From the NCBI RefSeq assembly GCF_023091745.1, contig NC_068915.1, positions 49,658,001 through 49,722,000 of the forward strand: DNA of 64,000 bases, given 5' to 3'. The translations under genes were made by a program, and so were the position numbers. How positions within the stretch are numbered: position 1 is the first letter of the stretch; every line of letters begins with the position of its first letter. This stretch comes from Budorcas taxicolor (taxonomy: Eukaryota; Chordata; Mammalia; Artiodactyla; Bovidae). The notes below the pieces were generated by a model. The model saw only the letters and a program-made list of their open reading frames with translations, did no database searches and was not told where the DNA came from. Positions 11,395 through 22,217 of this stretch are shown here, in pieces.

Positions 11395-11407
11395 GATTAA
11401 AGACTTC

Positions 11408-12504
11408 TCATTTTCCCCTCCTCAATCTTCTGGTACTCTTTGATTTTATGTGATACAATTTTTGTAAACTGTAGGAGTTTTAATTTTATTTGATAATAAA
11501 AATGGAGTGTATCAATAATATAATTTTAGTAGTTTTAAGAGAAAACTGACAGCTCAAATTCTCAGCTGCCTTACCCAGGAAAACCCCTCTCCTGATATTG
11601 CAGATGTTATAATGAAAGTAAGTTTCATGCAAATAAAACATTAATTCCTGGAAGAGTACTACCTCACGAAGTCATCTGGCATTCAGTCTTCAGTAATCAT
11701 TAAATGATATCATGAAGATTGTGATTTGAGGTGGTATTGTGAAGAGTTGGGAAACAAGAATTTTCACTTTCTGCTGATTCATTGTATCATCTGTGACATG
11801 TTCATAGTTAGAGTAGGAAAGGAAATATTCATAGGTCTGAACTGCCTCACCAGATTCTTCCAGTTTCATTGTTCCATCAAAGAAAACCTAAAAACTGGGA
11901 AAGGGAAATATATCTACTCATAATTTTTCCATTGGTTTAAGTTGAAAATCATTTTAGCATCTTATAGCCTTAATTTGGTAGTTTTCCTAGGTCATGCTCC
12001 CAATAAGCAGCCTTACCTACAAGTAAAAGGTGAGCTAAAAGAAGAAGAGAAAGGAAAGGGCATTCATATAGAACCTAAGGAATCATCTGAGGAGAAATAG
12101 GAAGATAACACTGTTTTAAAATCATTTCACAAATGTCAAAGAGAATAACAATTTTGATCATTCTACTATATTATTTCCCTCAGTCTTTCTTTTAATGTGA
12201 GTGTAATATATGTGACTGTTAGCATATACATTGCTAAAAATTCAGACCTCATTCTACATCGAGTTATGCATAATTCTATTTCATTTGCAATCATATTGTG
12301 AGTACTTTTACCACAATAGCAAATTTTTAACTACTGTAAAATTCTATTCTATTTAATTGCTCTAACAAATAGTACTTTATAGTCTCTTGTTTTTGGTAAG
12401 TTGGATCCTAAATATTTCATTATTATATAACTTGGAGATCAACATTTCTGTTTACACATATATCTTAATTATATTTTCTGGTTATAGTTTTAAGATGAAA
12501 TCCT
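11408..12504. other. Unassigned unique DNA
   Basis: AT-rich; no recognisable repeat or gene. The 65-codon frame at 11726-11923 has no supporting features. Confidence 0.5.
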
Positions 12505-12516
12505 CACATTAAATTA

Positions 12517-12722
12517 GTATTTCCCTCGTGACTTAGAGGGTAAAGCGTCCGCCTGCAATGCAGGAGACCTGGGTTCAATCCTTGAGTCAGGAAGATCCCC
12601 TGGAGAAGAAAGTGGCAAACCACTCCAGTACTCTTGCCTGGAAAATCCCATGGACGGAGGAGTCTGGGAGGCTGCAGTCCATGGGGTCGCAAAGAGTCGG
12701 ACACGACTGAGTGACTTCACTT
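12517..12722 (+). mobile_element. Bov-tA SINE, well preserved
   Basis: A near-consensus bovid SINE with an intact B-box-like ggttcaatcc and the terminal 'cggacacgactgagtgactt'. It retains several CpGs, which suggests youth. The target duplications cacattaaatta and cacgttaaatta (12505-12516 and 12723-12734) differ at one base. Small frames on the minus strand are SINE translations. Confidence 0.92.
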
Positions 12723-12734
12723 CACGTTAAATTA

Positions 12735-13334
12735 TGAAGTCAATAATAGTAAACAAAGTTTTTGAAAAGTTTATAGTTCTCACACCAGTTGTAGTTATTT
12801 TTACTGTCACCAGGATTTAAGTAGGTTTACTCTCTGCATCCTAAAAAGAAAAATATTTTCAGTATTGCTATTTAACTCTAAATATTATAAGTATTACAGC
12901 TGAAAAATAGCATGATTCTACTTACACGCTAGATTTTCATTATTAATATTTAAGTGTTATATGTTTATTTGTTATGTGCCACAATTTCTGTCTTGTTTGC
13001 TTTTTGCTTTTGCAAAATCCCTAGTTAAAACTTTTCCTATTTTCTCCTACTGGATCAATACTTGTTTAATTAAATTTTAGATTTTACTATATTAACTTGA
13101 TGTCTTTAAAATGTGTGTCAATGATTCCCTTTTTCTATGCAACATGAATTTTATCATGCCTTTTTATACATAATGTTTACATTTTTAATATTCTAGTAGT
13201 TTCTGTGCCTTTTAAAATTTCTCTATAATTGTAAACTCTTAATACAGAGCAAAACTCCATTTGCAAGCATTTACTTTCTATTAAAATCCAAAATCCCTCA
13301 AATCAAGGAGCTCCAAAAAAGGATTTTGATTCAA
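12735..13334. other. Unassigned AT-rich DNA
   Basis: Nothing recognised. Confidence 0.4.
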
Positions 13335-13520
13335 CACAATTAATAGTTAAAGCTAACAACTACACATTACTAATCTTCTATTATCTACTGGGCATTTAAC
13401 TCTCACAACAATCCTATGAAGTTATTACACTTTTATAACATAGGAAACTAATTCTCAGAGTTGAAAAGGCAAAAGCATATTGGCAAAATCAGTTCTTCTC
13501 AAATCCAAGGTTTCAGAGTC
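13335..13520 (-). mobile_element. MIR SINE fragment
   Basis: The pattern ctactgggcatttaa / ctcacaacaatcctatgaa / taggaaactaattctcagag matches the reverse-complement of the MIR core: 'catttaatcctcacaacaa..', then a 'gaggaaactgaggc'-type segment. Strongly diverged, as expected for this ancient family. Confidence 0.6.
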
Positions 13521-13766
13521 TCATTTGATGGCCTCAATCATCTTACACTATCACTTCTGTTAAAACTCACCAGTGACAAAGAATATTCAATCAGGGAAGA
13601 GTCTAAATTAATTTTAATTAATTCTCTTTAAAAAGGCATCAAATGTTATTCAGAAAATGTTTTCTGGAAAGTTTTCTTATTTCAAAACTTTCCAAAGATT
13701 TTGGGTGTTCTATAGTTTTATTTAAAAAAAGTACCTGGATAAATTAGACTCTCTCTCTTTATAAAT

Positions 13767-13802
13767 ACACACATACACACACACACACACATACACACAC
13801 AT
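13767..13802. repeat. (CA)n microsatellite with interruptions
   Basis: About 17 CA units broken twice by a T (acat). Confidence 0.95.
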
Positions 13803-14462
13803 GTACCAAGAAGTCAAATAAAATCTATTGTTGGTACAATTGTATACTCTTGGGTGTAAAAAAAGAAAAATAATTTATTGGCATAAAGGAGGTGCTGTCA
13901 ATAGCTACCCTGGAATAGCAATGTACCAAGACTGTCTAGGACAAAATGGAACATATGGTCACTTGACTGAAAATTCCCAATTATAACTTGAAATAGAGAA
14001 AGAATTCTACAGCTTTCATTTTATATGTAAATAATAAAATAAATATGCTACACCAGAATGGCACTTTAATAAGCCTACATTAGAGCAGAGACAAGGTGGG
14101 TATTGTGCAAAAAACAATTTCAGTGGAAGTAGATTTTTATACACTGATGATAATGAAGAAACACGGATAAGGGTATATAAGATAACATATATGGGATAAA
14201 TTAAAAGAGTAAGCAGAAGAGATCCTCAAATCTTTAGGTATTCATATCCATAAAAATAAAAGATAAAATTATATAAATTAAACATCCAACTGAAAATATC
14301 AGGAAAAAATAAGAGAAAAGTGAAGGCAGGAAATTATATAGAAGAAATGTATGAATTAGAAAACAAAAGTATTATATAAGAACTAGTATTTAAATAAGCA
14401 ATACTTTAAGAAAAAATATGTAAACGAACCAATTGTTTATGTTAAGAAACTACTCAAATAAT
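13803..14462. other. Unassigned A-rich DNA
   Basis: A-rich unique sequence. No repeat or gene recognised. Confidence 0.4.
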
Positions 14463-14974
14463 CCCCAAATGTTACCTACCTCCTAGCACTCATAGTCTTG
14501 TATGCTCACCTCGTCTTGAGTACAGGCTAGGTTTAGTGATTCAATTTGAATGAATTCAGGTGACAAGATGGCATTTCTGAGTTTAGGTTTGAGCATTCTG
14601 TGACTTCAGTTTGAACACACTTTCATGTTCTCTTCGATCACTTCTGAAGGAAGCTAGCTGCCAACTGTGAGCTGTTCTGTAGAGAGGCTCAAAGGAAAAC
14701 AACTAAGGAAACTTAACGGCTAGCCCTGAGGGAAGAACTGAATCATGCCACCAACCCTATGATAAGCTTGGAAGTGAATCCTAACATATTCAAGCTTTTA
14801 AATGAGACCACAAACCTCACCAACACTCTCATTGCAAAACCATGAGACACTTTGTGCCAGGAACACCTATACTTGGTGCCTCCTGATCATAAACACTGTG
14901 AAATAATAAATGTGTATTGTCTAAGCCATCAAACTTTTGCTTTACAGTTAATAAGCACTATATAACTAACACAG
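14463..14974 (+). mobile_element. MLT1-type LTR (ERVL-MaLR)
   Basis: The order of phrases matches the ancient MLT1 LTR group: 'ctcgtcttgagtacaggcta', 'tttagtgattcaat', and a terminal part 'gtgaaataataaatgtgta' then 'taagccatcaaac' and 'actatataactaacacag'. The AATAAA-containing 3' part corresponds to the LTR polyadenylation region. It is a solo, diverged LTR with no internal region nearby. Confidence 0.65.
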
Positions 14975-15073
14975 TAATGGCTAATTAAACTAAGAATGAA
15001 ATGGGAGGATAAAGCAAAAAGCACAAAAATAAGACATTTCTAAGGAACTTAGAGAGGAAAAAAATTTTTTTTT

Positions 15074-15290
15074 TTACCCTGGTGGCTCAGATGGTAAAGC
15101 ATCTGCTTGCAATGCAGGTTCAATTCCTGGGTCAAGAAGATCTCCTGGAGAAGGAAATGGCAGCCCACTCCAGTACTCTTGCCTGGAAAATTCCATGGAC
15201 GGAGGAGCCTGGTAGGCTACAATCCATGGGGTCGCAAAGAGTCAGACCCGACTGAGCAAGGAAATAGCAAGTGGAAAAAAAAAAAAAAAA
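15074..15290 (+). mobile_element. Bov-tA SINE with long A tail
   Basis: Runs from 'accctggtggctcagatgg' through 'gactgagcaaggaaatag' and ends in a pure A17 run. A short internal deletion removes the 'gagacctgg' part of the head. The long uninterrupted A tail suggests a recent insertion. A T-run immediately upstream blurs the 5' boundary. Confidence 0.9.
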
Positions 15291-15291
15291 A

Positions 15292-15640
15292 TTATAACGC
15301 AAATTAGTAATTAGCAGCAGCAGGACTTTTTTTAGATGCTTCATTGATAAAGGAAAAGTTACTTTTAATACTAATACTAAGCATTATTGCCCGACCTAAG
15401 TGATCAAGTGCAGCATTCCTAGCGGTATATAACAACCTGACACCTGCATCTTCATCTCTTATAAAGTAAACACCACCAGTTTTTTTTTGCCACATGTGCT
15501 TTACCTGGATCTTATAAAGCCTTTAAGTTAAATTATATGTTAGATGAAGTACAACGTATATAGCGATGATTGATAGGAGTTACTTCCTCTCGGCCAAACT
15601 CCAGCCGTCACAGAGTACATATTAAACAGAATCTAATCTT
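15292..15640. other. Unidentified block with clustered CpGs and a 63-codon minus frame
   Basis: I do not recognise this block. It has more CpG dinucleotides (gcccgacc, agcggtat, tagcgatg, ctcggcca, agccgtca) than its AT-rich surroundings. The minus strand is open from 15495 to 15304; its translation ends in KKSPAAANY and contains VYFIRDEDAGVRLLYTARNA. No splice sites or poly(A) clearly bound it on that strand. It could be a retrocopy remnant or chance. Confidence 0.3.
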
Positions 15641-16123
15641 CTTTTTTTTGGGTAAATTTATTTCTTTCTTCAGCAATAGAATTACATTTTGGAAAATATT
15701 AAATCAAGAATTTTTCCAACTGCTTCCTCAGTTTCTATTGAACTTTTGCTCTGGAAATATTAAGCTTTGGTTTGTAGGTAACACATTTATCTTAGATAAT
15801 TTTCTCAAAGACTGATGTTTGACTTCTACTCAAAATTTGGTAGATTTGGAGCCAGTTTGGCATAATGAGATATCTTTCTGTTGAGCTTTTTGGCTTTCTA
15901 CATCCTGATAATGACAAGCACAATTTCTAAAATTCTAAACCAAGTACATATTTCCGGTATGATACAATTCAGTTGGTAAATGCTGGAAGATCCTGATTTC
16001 ATCCAGAAATTCACAATGCCTCCTGCCACAATGGAGTTATGAAATTTATAAAATTTAAAAAAATTAACTTTTTATAAAAATTCTGGTCTTTTTACTTACA
16101 AAGTATCTTCATTTTTGGACATT
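15641..16123. other. Unassigned AT-rich DNA
   Basis: Nothing recognised. Confidence 0.4.
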
Positions 16124-16317
16124 ATGTTACAGTCTGAATTGTGTTCCCCTAAAAATTCATATATTGAAGCCCTAACCCCCAAAATGACTGTATTTGGAGA
16201 TGGAGCTTTGAAGGAGGTAATAAAGGTTAAATTATTATAGTAGGATCCTAATTCCATATGACTGATATCTTTATAAGAAGTAGAAAAAACATGCACATAA
16301 AAAGGTAATGTTACTAA
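16124..16317 (+). mobile_element. MLT1 LTR, 5' part
   Basis: The opening 'gttacagtctgaattgtgt', 'cccctaaaaattcatat' and 'actgtatttggagatggagc' are classic MLT1 LTR text. The copy breaks off near 16317, where an unrelated LTR is inserted, and resumes after 16877. Confidence 0.75.
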
Positions 16318-16876
16318 AAGTGTATGCAAGCCCCCACATCCCTGTATTTTGAAATGAAAAGCTTTTGCTCTAGTGTCCCAGGCCTGCCTTGAGTTTTCAA
16401 AGCCTAACTCAACAATTATCATTAGCAAATGAGAAGATGTGGAAACAAAGGACAGATGTTAGGCAAGGAAACTGGCAACAATTTAGCCACATAGCAGAGT
16501 CACTGAACTTCCAGACACATTCCCAGGTTGTTTTTCAGGAATCAGATACCCAGCAGATGAAAAGTGCTGACCTCAAGCAAGTAGACCCCACCAGTTGAAA
16601 CCAGAAGAATGGCAGTACTCAAAACTTCACCTTGATGGCCACCAATCTGAGGATTGTGCATAATCTGATCTTGTACCCTGCAGCCCCCTTCCTCACATCA
16701 CCTTCAACACCCTTCCCTGGAAGGACTCGGGGATTTTTGGTCTCTTGAGCATTATTTGCCCCTTCTCCTTGCTTGGTGCCCTGCAATAAACTCTATACTT
16801 TCCTTGAACCCAGCTCAGTCAGTAGATTCGATTTATTTCGTGTCAGCAAGTATTGCCAAGTCCAGGTTCAGTATCA
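16318..16876 (+). mobile_element. Solo ERV LTR (bovine BTLTR1-like) inside MLT1
   Basis: The 3' half shows retroviral LTR layout. A pyrimidine-rich segment precedes 'ttgcttggtgccctgcaataaac' (polyadenylation signal region), followed by 'agtcagtagattcgattta' and an end in ..gtatca. I recognise the same text at 21.2-21.3 kb. The flanking MLT1 continues on both sides with no viral gene between, so this is a solo LTR left by recombination. I could not confirm the flanking 4-6 bp duplication, and the 5' limit is approximate. Confidence 0.6.
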
Positions 16877-17060
16877 TTGGGACACAATAAAACGGCATTC
16901 ATCTACAAGCCAAGCAAAAAGAACTCCAGAAAAGCCAAATCTACAGGCACTTTGATCTTAGACTTCCAACTTGCACAAGTAGGAGAAATAAATTTATGTT
17001 GTTTAAATCACCCACTCTTTAATATTTCGTTGTGGCAGATTAGCAGACTAAGGCTGTAGT
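16877..17060 (+). mobile_element. MLT1 LTR, 3' part
   Basis: Continues the MLT1 copy: 'catctacaagccaag', 'actttgatcttagacttcca', 'gaaataaatttatgttgttt' and the end 'agcagactaagg'. Together with the upstream part it makes one LTR of ~370 bp split by the younger LTR. Confidence 0.75.
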
Positions 17061-18149
17061 TTTAAAATGTCTCCCTAGAAACCTGATATTGAGGTTGACT
17101 TATATTGAAATCTTGGATTCCTAATGTTATTATCATTCAACCTACTTGCATAGCCTTGGAGGATCTATGCTGGAGAAATAGAGAGTTTTATTTACACTAG
17201 GAAATAATAAAAGTCAATGAATTTTCAGATCAAATTTTAGTGCCTTGTGCAGAGTACAAATTGTCACAAACTGGAGATGGCATTTCTAAAAATACCAGCA
17301 CAAGGCAGCCATTAGTCGTGCATGTGGACTGTCTTAAGAAAACACTTATCTCCTTCCCTGGAAGCAGCATCTACAACTTTGGTCAAGCAGAAGTCTGATA
17401 TTTGAGTCAAAATGATTAACAAAATATAACTTAATGTACTATAGGAGAAGGATTTATTTTCCTTGGCCTTAGGTTTCCATGTGGATGGAGTTCCACTATA
17501 GTTATACTACTAGACTATTACCATCGCATCACTGACTTTCTGCAGGAAAATGTAACTTGTCTACTTGATTGCTAAGTTTCAGAGTAAATTCTAAGTGTGC
17601 CTGGCTCAAGACTTGTCTTTTTACTTTACCTTTGGCATTAACTTACCTGCATAAATTAGTTATCTATGTTTCTGTCCTCCATGTTCTAAATTTTATACAC
17701 ATTTCTTGATAGAGAAGTTCTGTGGTGCACCTCAGATTGTGACTAATTGGATAAATGTGTCGATTTCTAGTGTGCAATCTTAGCAGGCCATTGGACCATA
17801 CTCAAGTTAGTCTTTTTTCTGTATAGTTTTTCTAGGGGGAAAAAAAGATGATGGTTGAATTTTCATCTGTTCACTTAAGTTTACCTGTCAATTGTTTCCA
17901 ACTTCAATGAAAAAAAAGGACATTATTACTAGCATACAGTATTTCAATAGTACCAATTAGTGTTCTCCAAAACACTGTGTTCCTTTCCCATGGAAGTGCA
18001 AGATATTCCAGTGGGGAGTATTAAAATAATATTAGAATGTCTAGTGTTTGTGAGAAATAAGCATTGTTATATTACTACTTAATACAAGGAAAGAGAGTTC
18101 TATATTTATGAACAATTAGTATATACAAGAGACACTTTAGATTCTGGGG
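17061..18149. other. Unassigned unique DNA
   Basis: No recognised repeat, gene or RNA. Base composition is slightly less AT-rich than nearby, but no open frame is worth reporting. Confidence 0.5.
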
Positions 18150-18256
18150 AGCCAATGGTAATAGAGACAACCCCAAACCCACAATATTAAAAAGCTTCTT
18201 TATGTCAAGGTTTCATAAAATATGAGAGTAAACAAATGAATATGTAATTTAATACT

Positions 18257-18386
18257 GTTGCTGCTGCTAAGTCACTTCAGTGGTGTCTGACTCTACGTGA
18301 CCCCATAGATGGCAGCCCATCAGGCTCCCTCGTCCCTGGGATTCTCCAGGCAAGAACACTGCAGTGGGTTGCCATTTCCTTCTCCA
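18257..18386 (-). mobile_element. BovA monomer (first of a pair)
   Basis: Reverse BovA unit starting with (GCT)n 'gctgctaagtcacttcag' and ending 'gttgccatttccttctcc'. It is preceded by aatttaatact (18246-18256) and followed by the same 11-mer (18387-18397). Confidence 0.85.
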
Positions 18387-18397
18387 AATTTAATACT

Positions 18398-18518
18398 GCT
18401 GCTGCTGCTGCTAAGTCACTTCAGTCGTGTCTGACCCTGTGCAACCCCAGAGATGGCAGCTTACCAGGCTCCACCATCCCTGGGATTCTCCAGGCAAGAA
18501 CACTGGAGTGGGTTGTCA
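18398..18518 (-). mobile_element. BovA monomer (second of a pair)
   Basis: A second reverse BovA unit, again opening with a GCT run. It is followed by a third copy of aatttaatact (18519-18529). It differs from the first unit at several positions and stops earlier, so it is not a simple recent duplication. Confidence 0.85.
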
Positions 18519-19139
18519 AATTTAATACTAGATAGTGATAAATGCAGTAAAAATGAATAAGGCAGAAAAAGTGAACAGAAAATAGTGAAGTTATGTTGAT
18601 AAAGATGTTATGGGGGAGGAGGGGCAAATCTAAAATTTTAACAGAGGACAAAAGTAAACAAGGAGATGACCTATCAAAAGGGGTTTTATGAAGTGAAAAA
18701 TCATGGCGTGTCTGAGGAAAAGAAAAATGCCAGAACATATGGGGGTGGTGTGAGATTGGAATAGGGGAGGAGGGGCAAACTGGCTGGAGGAAAGTCAGGT
18801 GGTAACAGGTTTTCTGCCATGGTCGGGGGTTTGGACATTAATCAGTGTGTGATGGGTCACTGGAAGCTTCTGAGCAGGTGAGGTAATGACATAACCTGGT
18901 TTACCTTTTTAAATGATCTTTCTAACTCCTGTATGGAGAGAAATAAAAATGTGTTGAGGAATATGCTCCTTTCCTTTTTAATGCAAGCATACTTTAAAAA
19001 AGGAAAAATTGAAGGCCATTGAACCTAAAATGAAATGAATGTTTCCTTTTTCTATACCTGTTCCTATGAGAAACAAAGGAAGATTTTTTAATGATATCCA
19101 AAAACTAATATAAAAATAATATCAATAGAAATACCATGT

Positions 19140-19350
19140 GCTTTAAGGTCAGACTGAACTTAAAATTGTTTCCAGCTTAGCCTCTCCCTAATTTTGTGAC
19201 CTCTGATAAATTATTTGAGTTATTGGAGCCTCCATTTCTCTGTAAAATTACAATAATTATCATCTTGACTATTTCTGTATGGATTATAGCAGTGCTTATT
19301 ACCTCTAAACCACAGCAGGAAATCAATAAATATTGTGTCTCATTATTACC
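19140..19350 (+). mobile_element. MIR SINE
   Basis: MIR-like order: 'aatttgtgacctctgataaa', 'gagcctccatttctctgtaaaat', 'cagtgcttattacc', then 'aatcaataaatattgtg'. This matches the 'tgtgaccttgggcaa..cctcagtttcctcatctgtaaaat' core and the tail of MIR. Diverged and ancient. Confidence 0.65.
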
Positions 19351-20979
19351 AATGGCCAGATATGTTGGAAAAAAAAAAAACAACAGAATTCAAATAACAA
19401 AAAAATCATGAACTTAATTCGATAGGTCTCTGGTAGGAATATCCGAATCTCCAGATTTCCCAACTGGTTAATATAGAAAGGGCAGAAGATAAACTGCTAG
19501 AAGTACATGGCACGTTGACAGAAATTGAGAAATAGTCAGGCCAAGGATAAAGTAACAAAGATGACAACCATATGGTCATAAATAGATAAGGTTTCCCACC
19601 TGTCACTTCCTTTTTTTGAAAAAAAAAAAAAAAAAATCTGTCATTTCATTTCTGGAGAGGCACTTGGAGGCAATAAAGTACCCTACCCACTCTGGTAACA
19701 GATTATTGAATAATTTTATCAAACCATTCTGGGTAATTCAAGTCCAACATTACTTTAAAGTGAGGTAAACCATGTAATCGAGGCAAAATTGTTTGGTTTT
19801 GCTCCAATTATCCAGTTAATTGCTTTCATTGTGTGCTTTACTTTTCGTGTGTTGGCATCAACTCCGTCTTGTAATCCTGTGGTTTCTTTCCTTTTATGCT
19901 CCTTTGTGTACAAGTTGGAAGATGCAACCTCATTCCTCTGTAACTTTGTTCTTTTCCATGTCATTGATTTCTCCCTGTGGATCTAATCGAGCTTAAGCTT
20001 GCTTATGTTCATTTGTTTTCTCTTTGTCACTAGCAACCCTGACGATGTAGTCTTTTTTCCTGAGAATAGGGTGTTTACTGGAGATTTATTGTTGCAGAAC
20101 AAAGAAAAGGGATAGCGGAAGTCTTTAAATAGAACATAATGTTATTTAATCAGTAAAAATAAAAGTGAACATTTGGAAATAATATTTTTTAATACAGAAA
20201 AGACAAAAATGAGTAAAGAAAAGCAAAAACAAGATACGCAATAGCCAATTGACAAATTCAGTGTCTGAAATAAATTCTGCAACATGCTTCATAATCAAGT
20301 ATTATAGTGCTCTAAATGGTGACCACAGTTAACAAATCACTTCCAAATCTTCACACAAAATTGCCAAATGTAAATCATGCCTAGTGATACCAATAAAGCC
20401 TTTTTTCTATCTTTTTGTGTGTGTATGTGTATATAACCCATAGAGAAACATGGTTAAAATACATCTCTCATAGTGGATTGCCATAAAAATGAATATTTAA
20501 TATTGTGATTCATTGTATGTACAATATTATCCAAAACAACATCCGTAAAGCATGCTCAGATGAGCGTTTCCTGAAGTATTTTCTATAGAATTCCTATCTC
20601 ACAAATTGATTTATAAAAATAGCTGAACTTGAAAATTATCCAGCTAGGTATTTGCTTTAAACTTTTTTCAAAATGCCCTGTTGAAACAAAGCAGGGCCCC
20701 TCAGGGTTCTCCTGGCTTCATAAAATTCCTTTTTTCCCAAGCTTCTCATTTATAGAAAATACTTTAGTGTCCTAGGTCTTACCTGAGCTCCAAAGAGCAG
20801 ACTCAAGCTGTTGCTAATCAGAGAAGAGTGGGATTACAGAAATAAAGGGAAAGCAGTCAAGCAATAAATAAATAAGTAATTATAGCTTAAATAAAAGTAC
20901 AGTGATAGCATAGAATCTTAATTTCTCCTAAAGGGACACCTATAACAACTTGATGCATATCTTTGAGGTTTTTCAACAG
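19351..20979. other. Unassigned unique DNA
   Basis: It contains A runs near 19369 and 19620 and a TG-rich patch near 20416. The part at 19755-20060 has several CpGs and opposing 65-69 codon frames but no feature that identifies it. No gene supported. Confidence 0.45.
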
Positions 20980-21305
20980 AAATTAAAATCCCACCCAGGT
21001 AGAGGATGAGGAGCACATGCAGATCACAAGCATGTAGACCAGGTTGGAACCAGAAGCTTGATAAGTAGGATCCCAGAAATATCACCCTCTTACCTCACCA
21101 CCAACCAATCAGAAGAACGTGCACAAGCTGCAATCCTCATTCCAAATGTTGTTTTTAAAAACCTTTGCCTTAAGTCCAGTGGGAGATCAGGACTTTAGAG
21201 CATTAACAGCCCATTTTCCTTGCTGGGCACCCAGTAAGAAATGCTGTACTTTCCTTTACCACAACCTGGTGTCAATAGATTGGTTTTACTATGCAGTGGA
21301 TGGAT
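20980..21305 (+). mobile_element. ERV LTR fragment (same family as the 16.3-kb LTR)
   Basis: LTR-type text: 'aaccaatcagaagaacgtgcac' region, then 'ttccttgctgggcaccc', 'tgctgtactttcctttacca' and 'gtgtcaatagattggtttta'. It shares the CAAT-like and polyadenylation-region layout with the LTR near 16.75 kb but is more decayed; the AATAAA site reads agtaag. No internal viral genes flank it. Confidence 0.6.
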
Positions 21306-21779
21306 AGAAGTAAGTTCTATTTGGTTAGAACTTTTAGATATTGGCAAAGACTATGCAATTTACTTATTCTATTAGTCACAGAAAACAATACACAGAAAAT
21401 TCATTTTTACCAAAAGTCTTCTAACAAATGGCATTATGACACACTCGATACAGTATTATTTTGTGGGAGGTAGATTTGTTGAACAGTTGTCATATCCCAA
21501 GCACTTTGACAGTCTTGTAGATCTCAACACTCCTAAAGCTCTTTGATACCTCAAGCCTCAAAGAAATAAAAATCGAGTTAAGAAAACTATTGTTTATTAA
21601 TACTTAAGAAATGATGTGAAGTGATTAGTGCTAATGGGAAAATTAAAGAGGAGTGAGCAGATCAGGAAAAGGTAAGGTAAATTAGCTTAATCAAAGAAAT
21701 AATTGTGTTAATGTAAAAATCTAATAGATTATTATGAAGTAGTTATAGCTATATTGAAATGTGACCTGTATTTTCTGCT
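21306..21779. other. Unassigned AT-rich DNA
   Basis: Nothing recognised. Confidence 0.4.
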
Positions 21780-22217
21780 GCAAACACAAACCGGCAGATT
21801 TTCCACATTCTTGAGATGAACTAAACCACAATGGAATCATCCTGCTCATTTTGACCATCATAATAAGAGATGCAAATCTCTTCATGGACCTGGAGTCCTT
21901 AGGAATTGACGACCATGATGGCTGAAGGGCCCAAATCAGTCCTGCTGTGATCCACGGGAATTTAACTTTTCAGTCTAGAGAAAGGGCACAGTTGATCTCA
22001 TTATAGTGGCTTGCGAGAGAAAGAAGGTGAATTGTGAAATAAACTCATGATGACTATAGTCCTCTCCCTGTGGAGAGATTTGCATCACAAAAACTCCCTC
22101 ATCACTGATACTGTCATTATTCATATTGGTGGTGTCAGCAGAGGAAACAAGAGCTGAGTGTCTCTGAACAATAAACTTCTGATTTACCTTCATTTTAGTA
22201 GGAAGTTGTGTTATGTC
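21780..22217 (-). other. Unidentified block with an open minus frame behind an acceptor-like site
   Basis: I do not recognise the product. On the minus strand a pyrimidine-rich run ending in 'tttttttctaattcag' is followed at 22217 by an open frame in phase 0 that runs 80 codons to a stop at 21975. The translation includes QKFIVQRHSALVSSADTTN and ISDEGVFVMQISPQGED. Further minus-strand sequence to 21780 keeps fragments of open frame. It may be an old exon, a decayed retrocopy, or chance. No homologue is claimed. Confidence 0.25.

Larger units (their letters stand above)
18150..18940 (+). mobile_element. Old mammalian interspersed repeat, family not assigned
   Basis: Phrases such as 'gtgataaatgcagtaaaaat', 'agtgtgtgatgggtcactgg', 'gcaggtgaggtaatgacata' and 'aatgatctttctaactcctg' follow a widespread mammalian repeat text that I recognise but cannot name with confidence (L2-like). 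A pair of SINEs sits inside it at 18257-18518, with the repeat continuing on both sides. Confidence 0.45.

Noticed and set aside
12517..12722. tRNA-like region with a B box as a possible tRNA gene
   Set aside because: It is the tRNA-derived head of a Bov-tA SINE. The same sequence recurs throughout the window with SINE tails and target duplications.
16318..21305. Two same-strand LTRs of one family ~4 kb apart, as a possible provirus
   Set aside because: MLT1 sequence resumes right after the first LTR, and the interval holds MIR, BovA and unique DNA with no gag, pol or env. They are separate solo LTR fragments.
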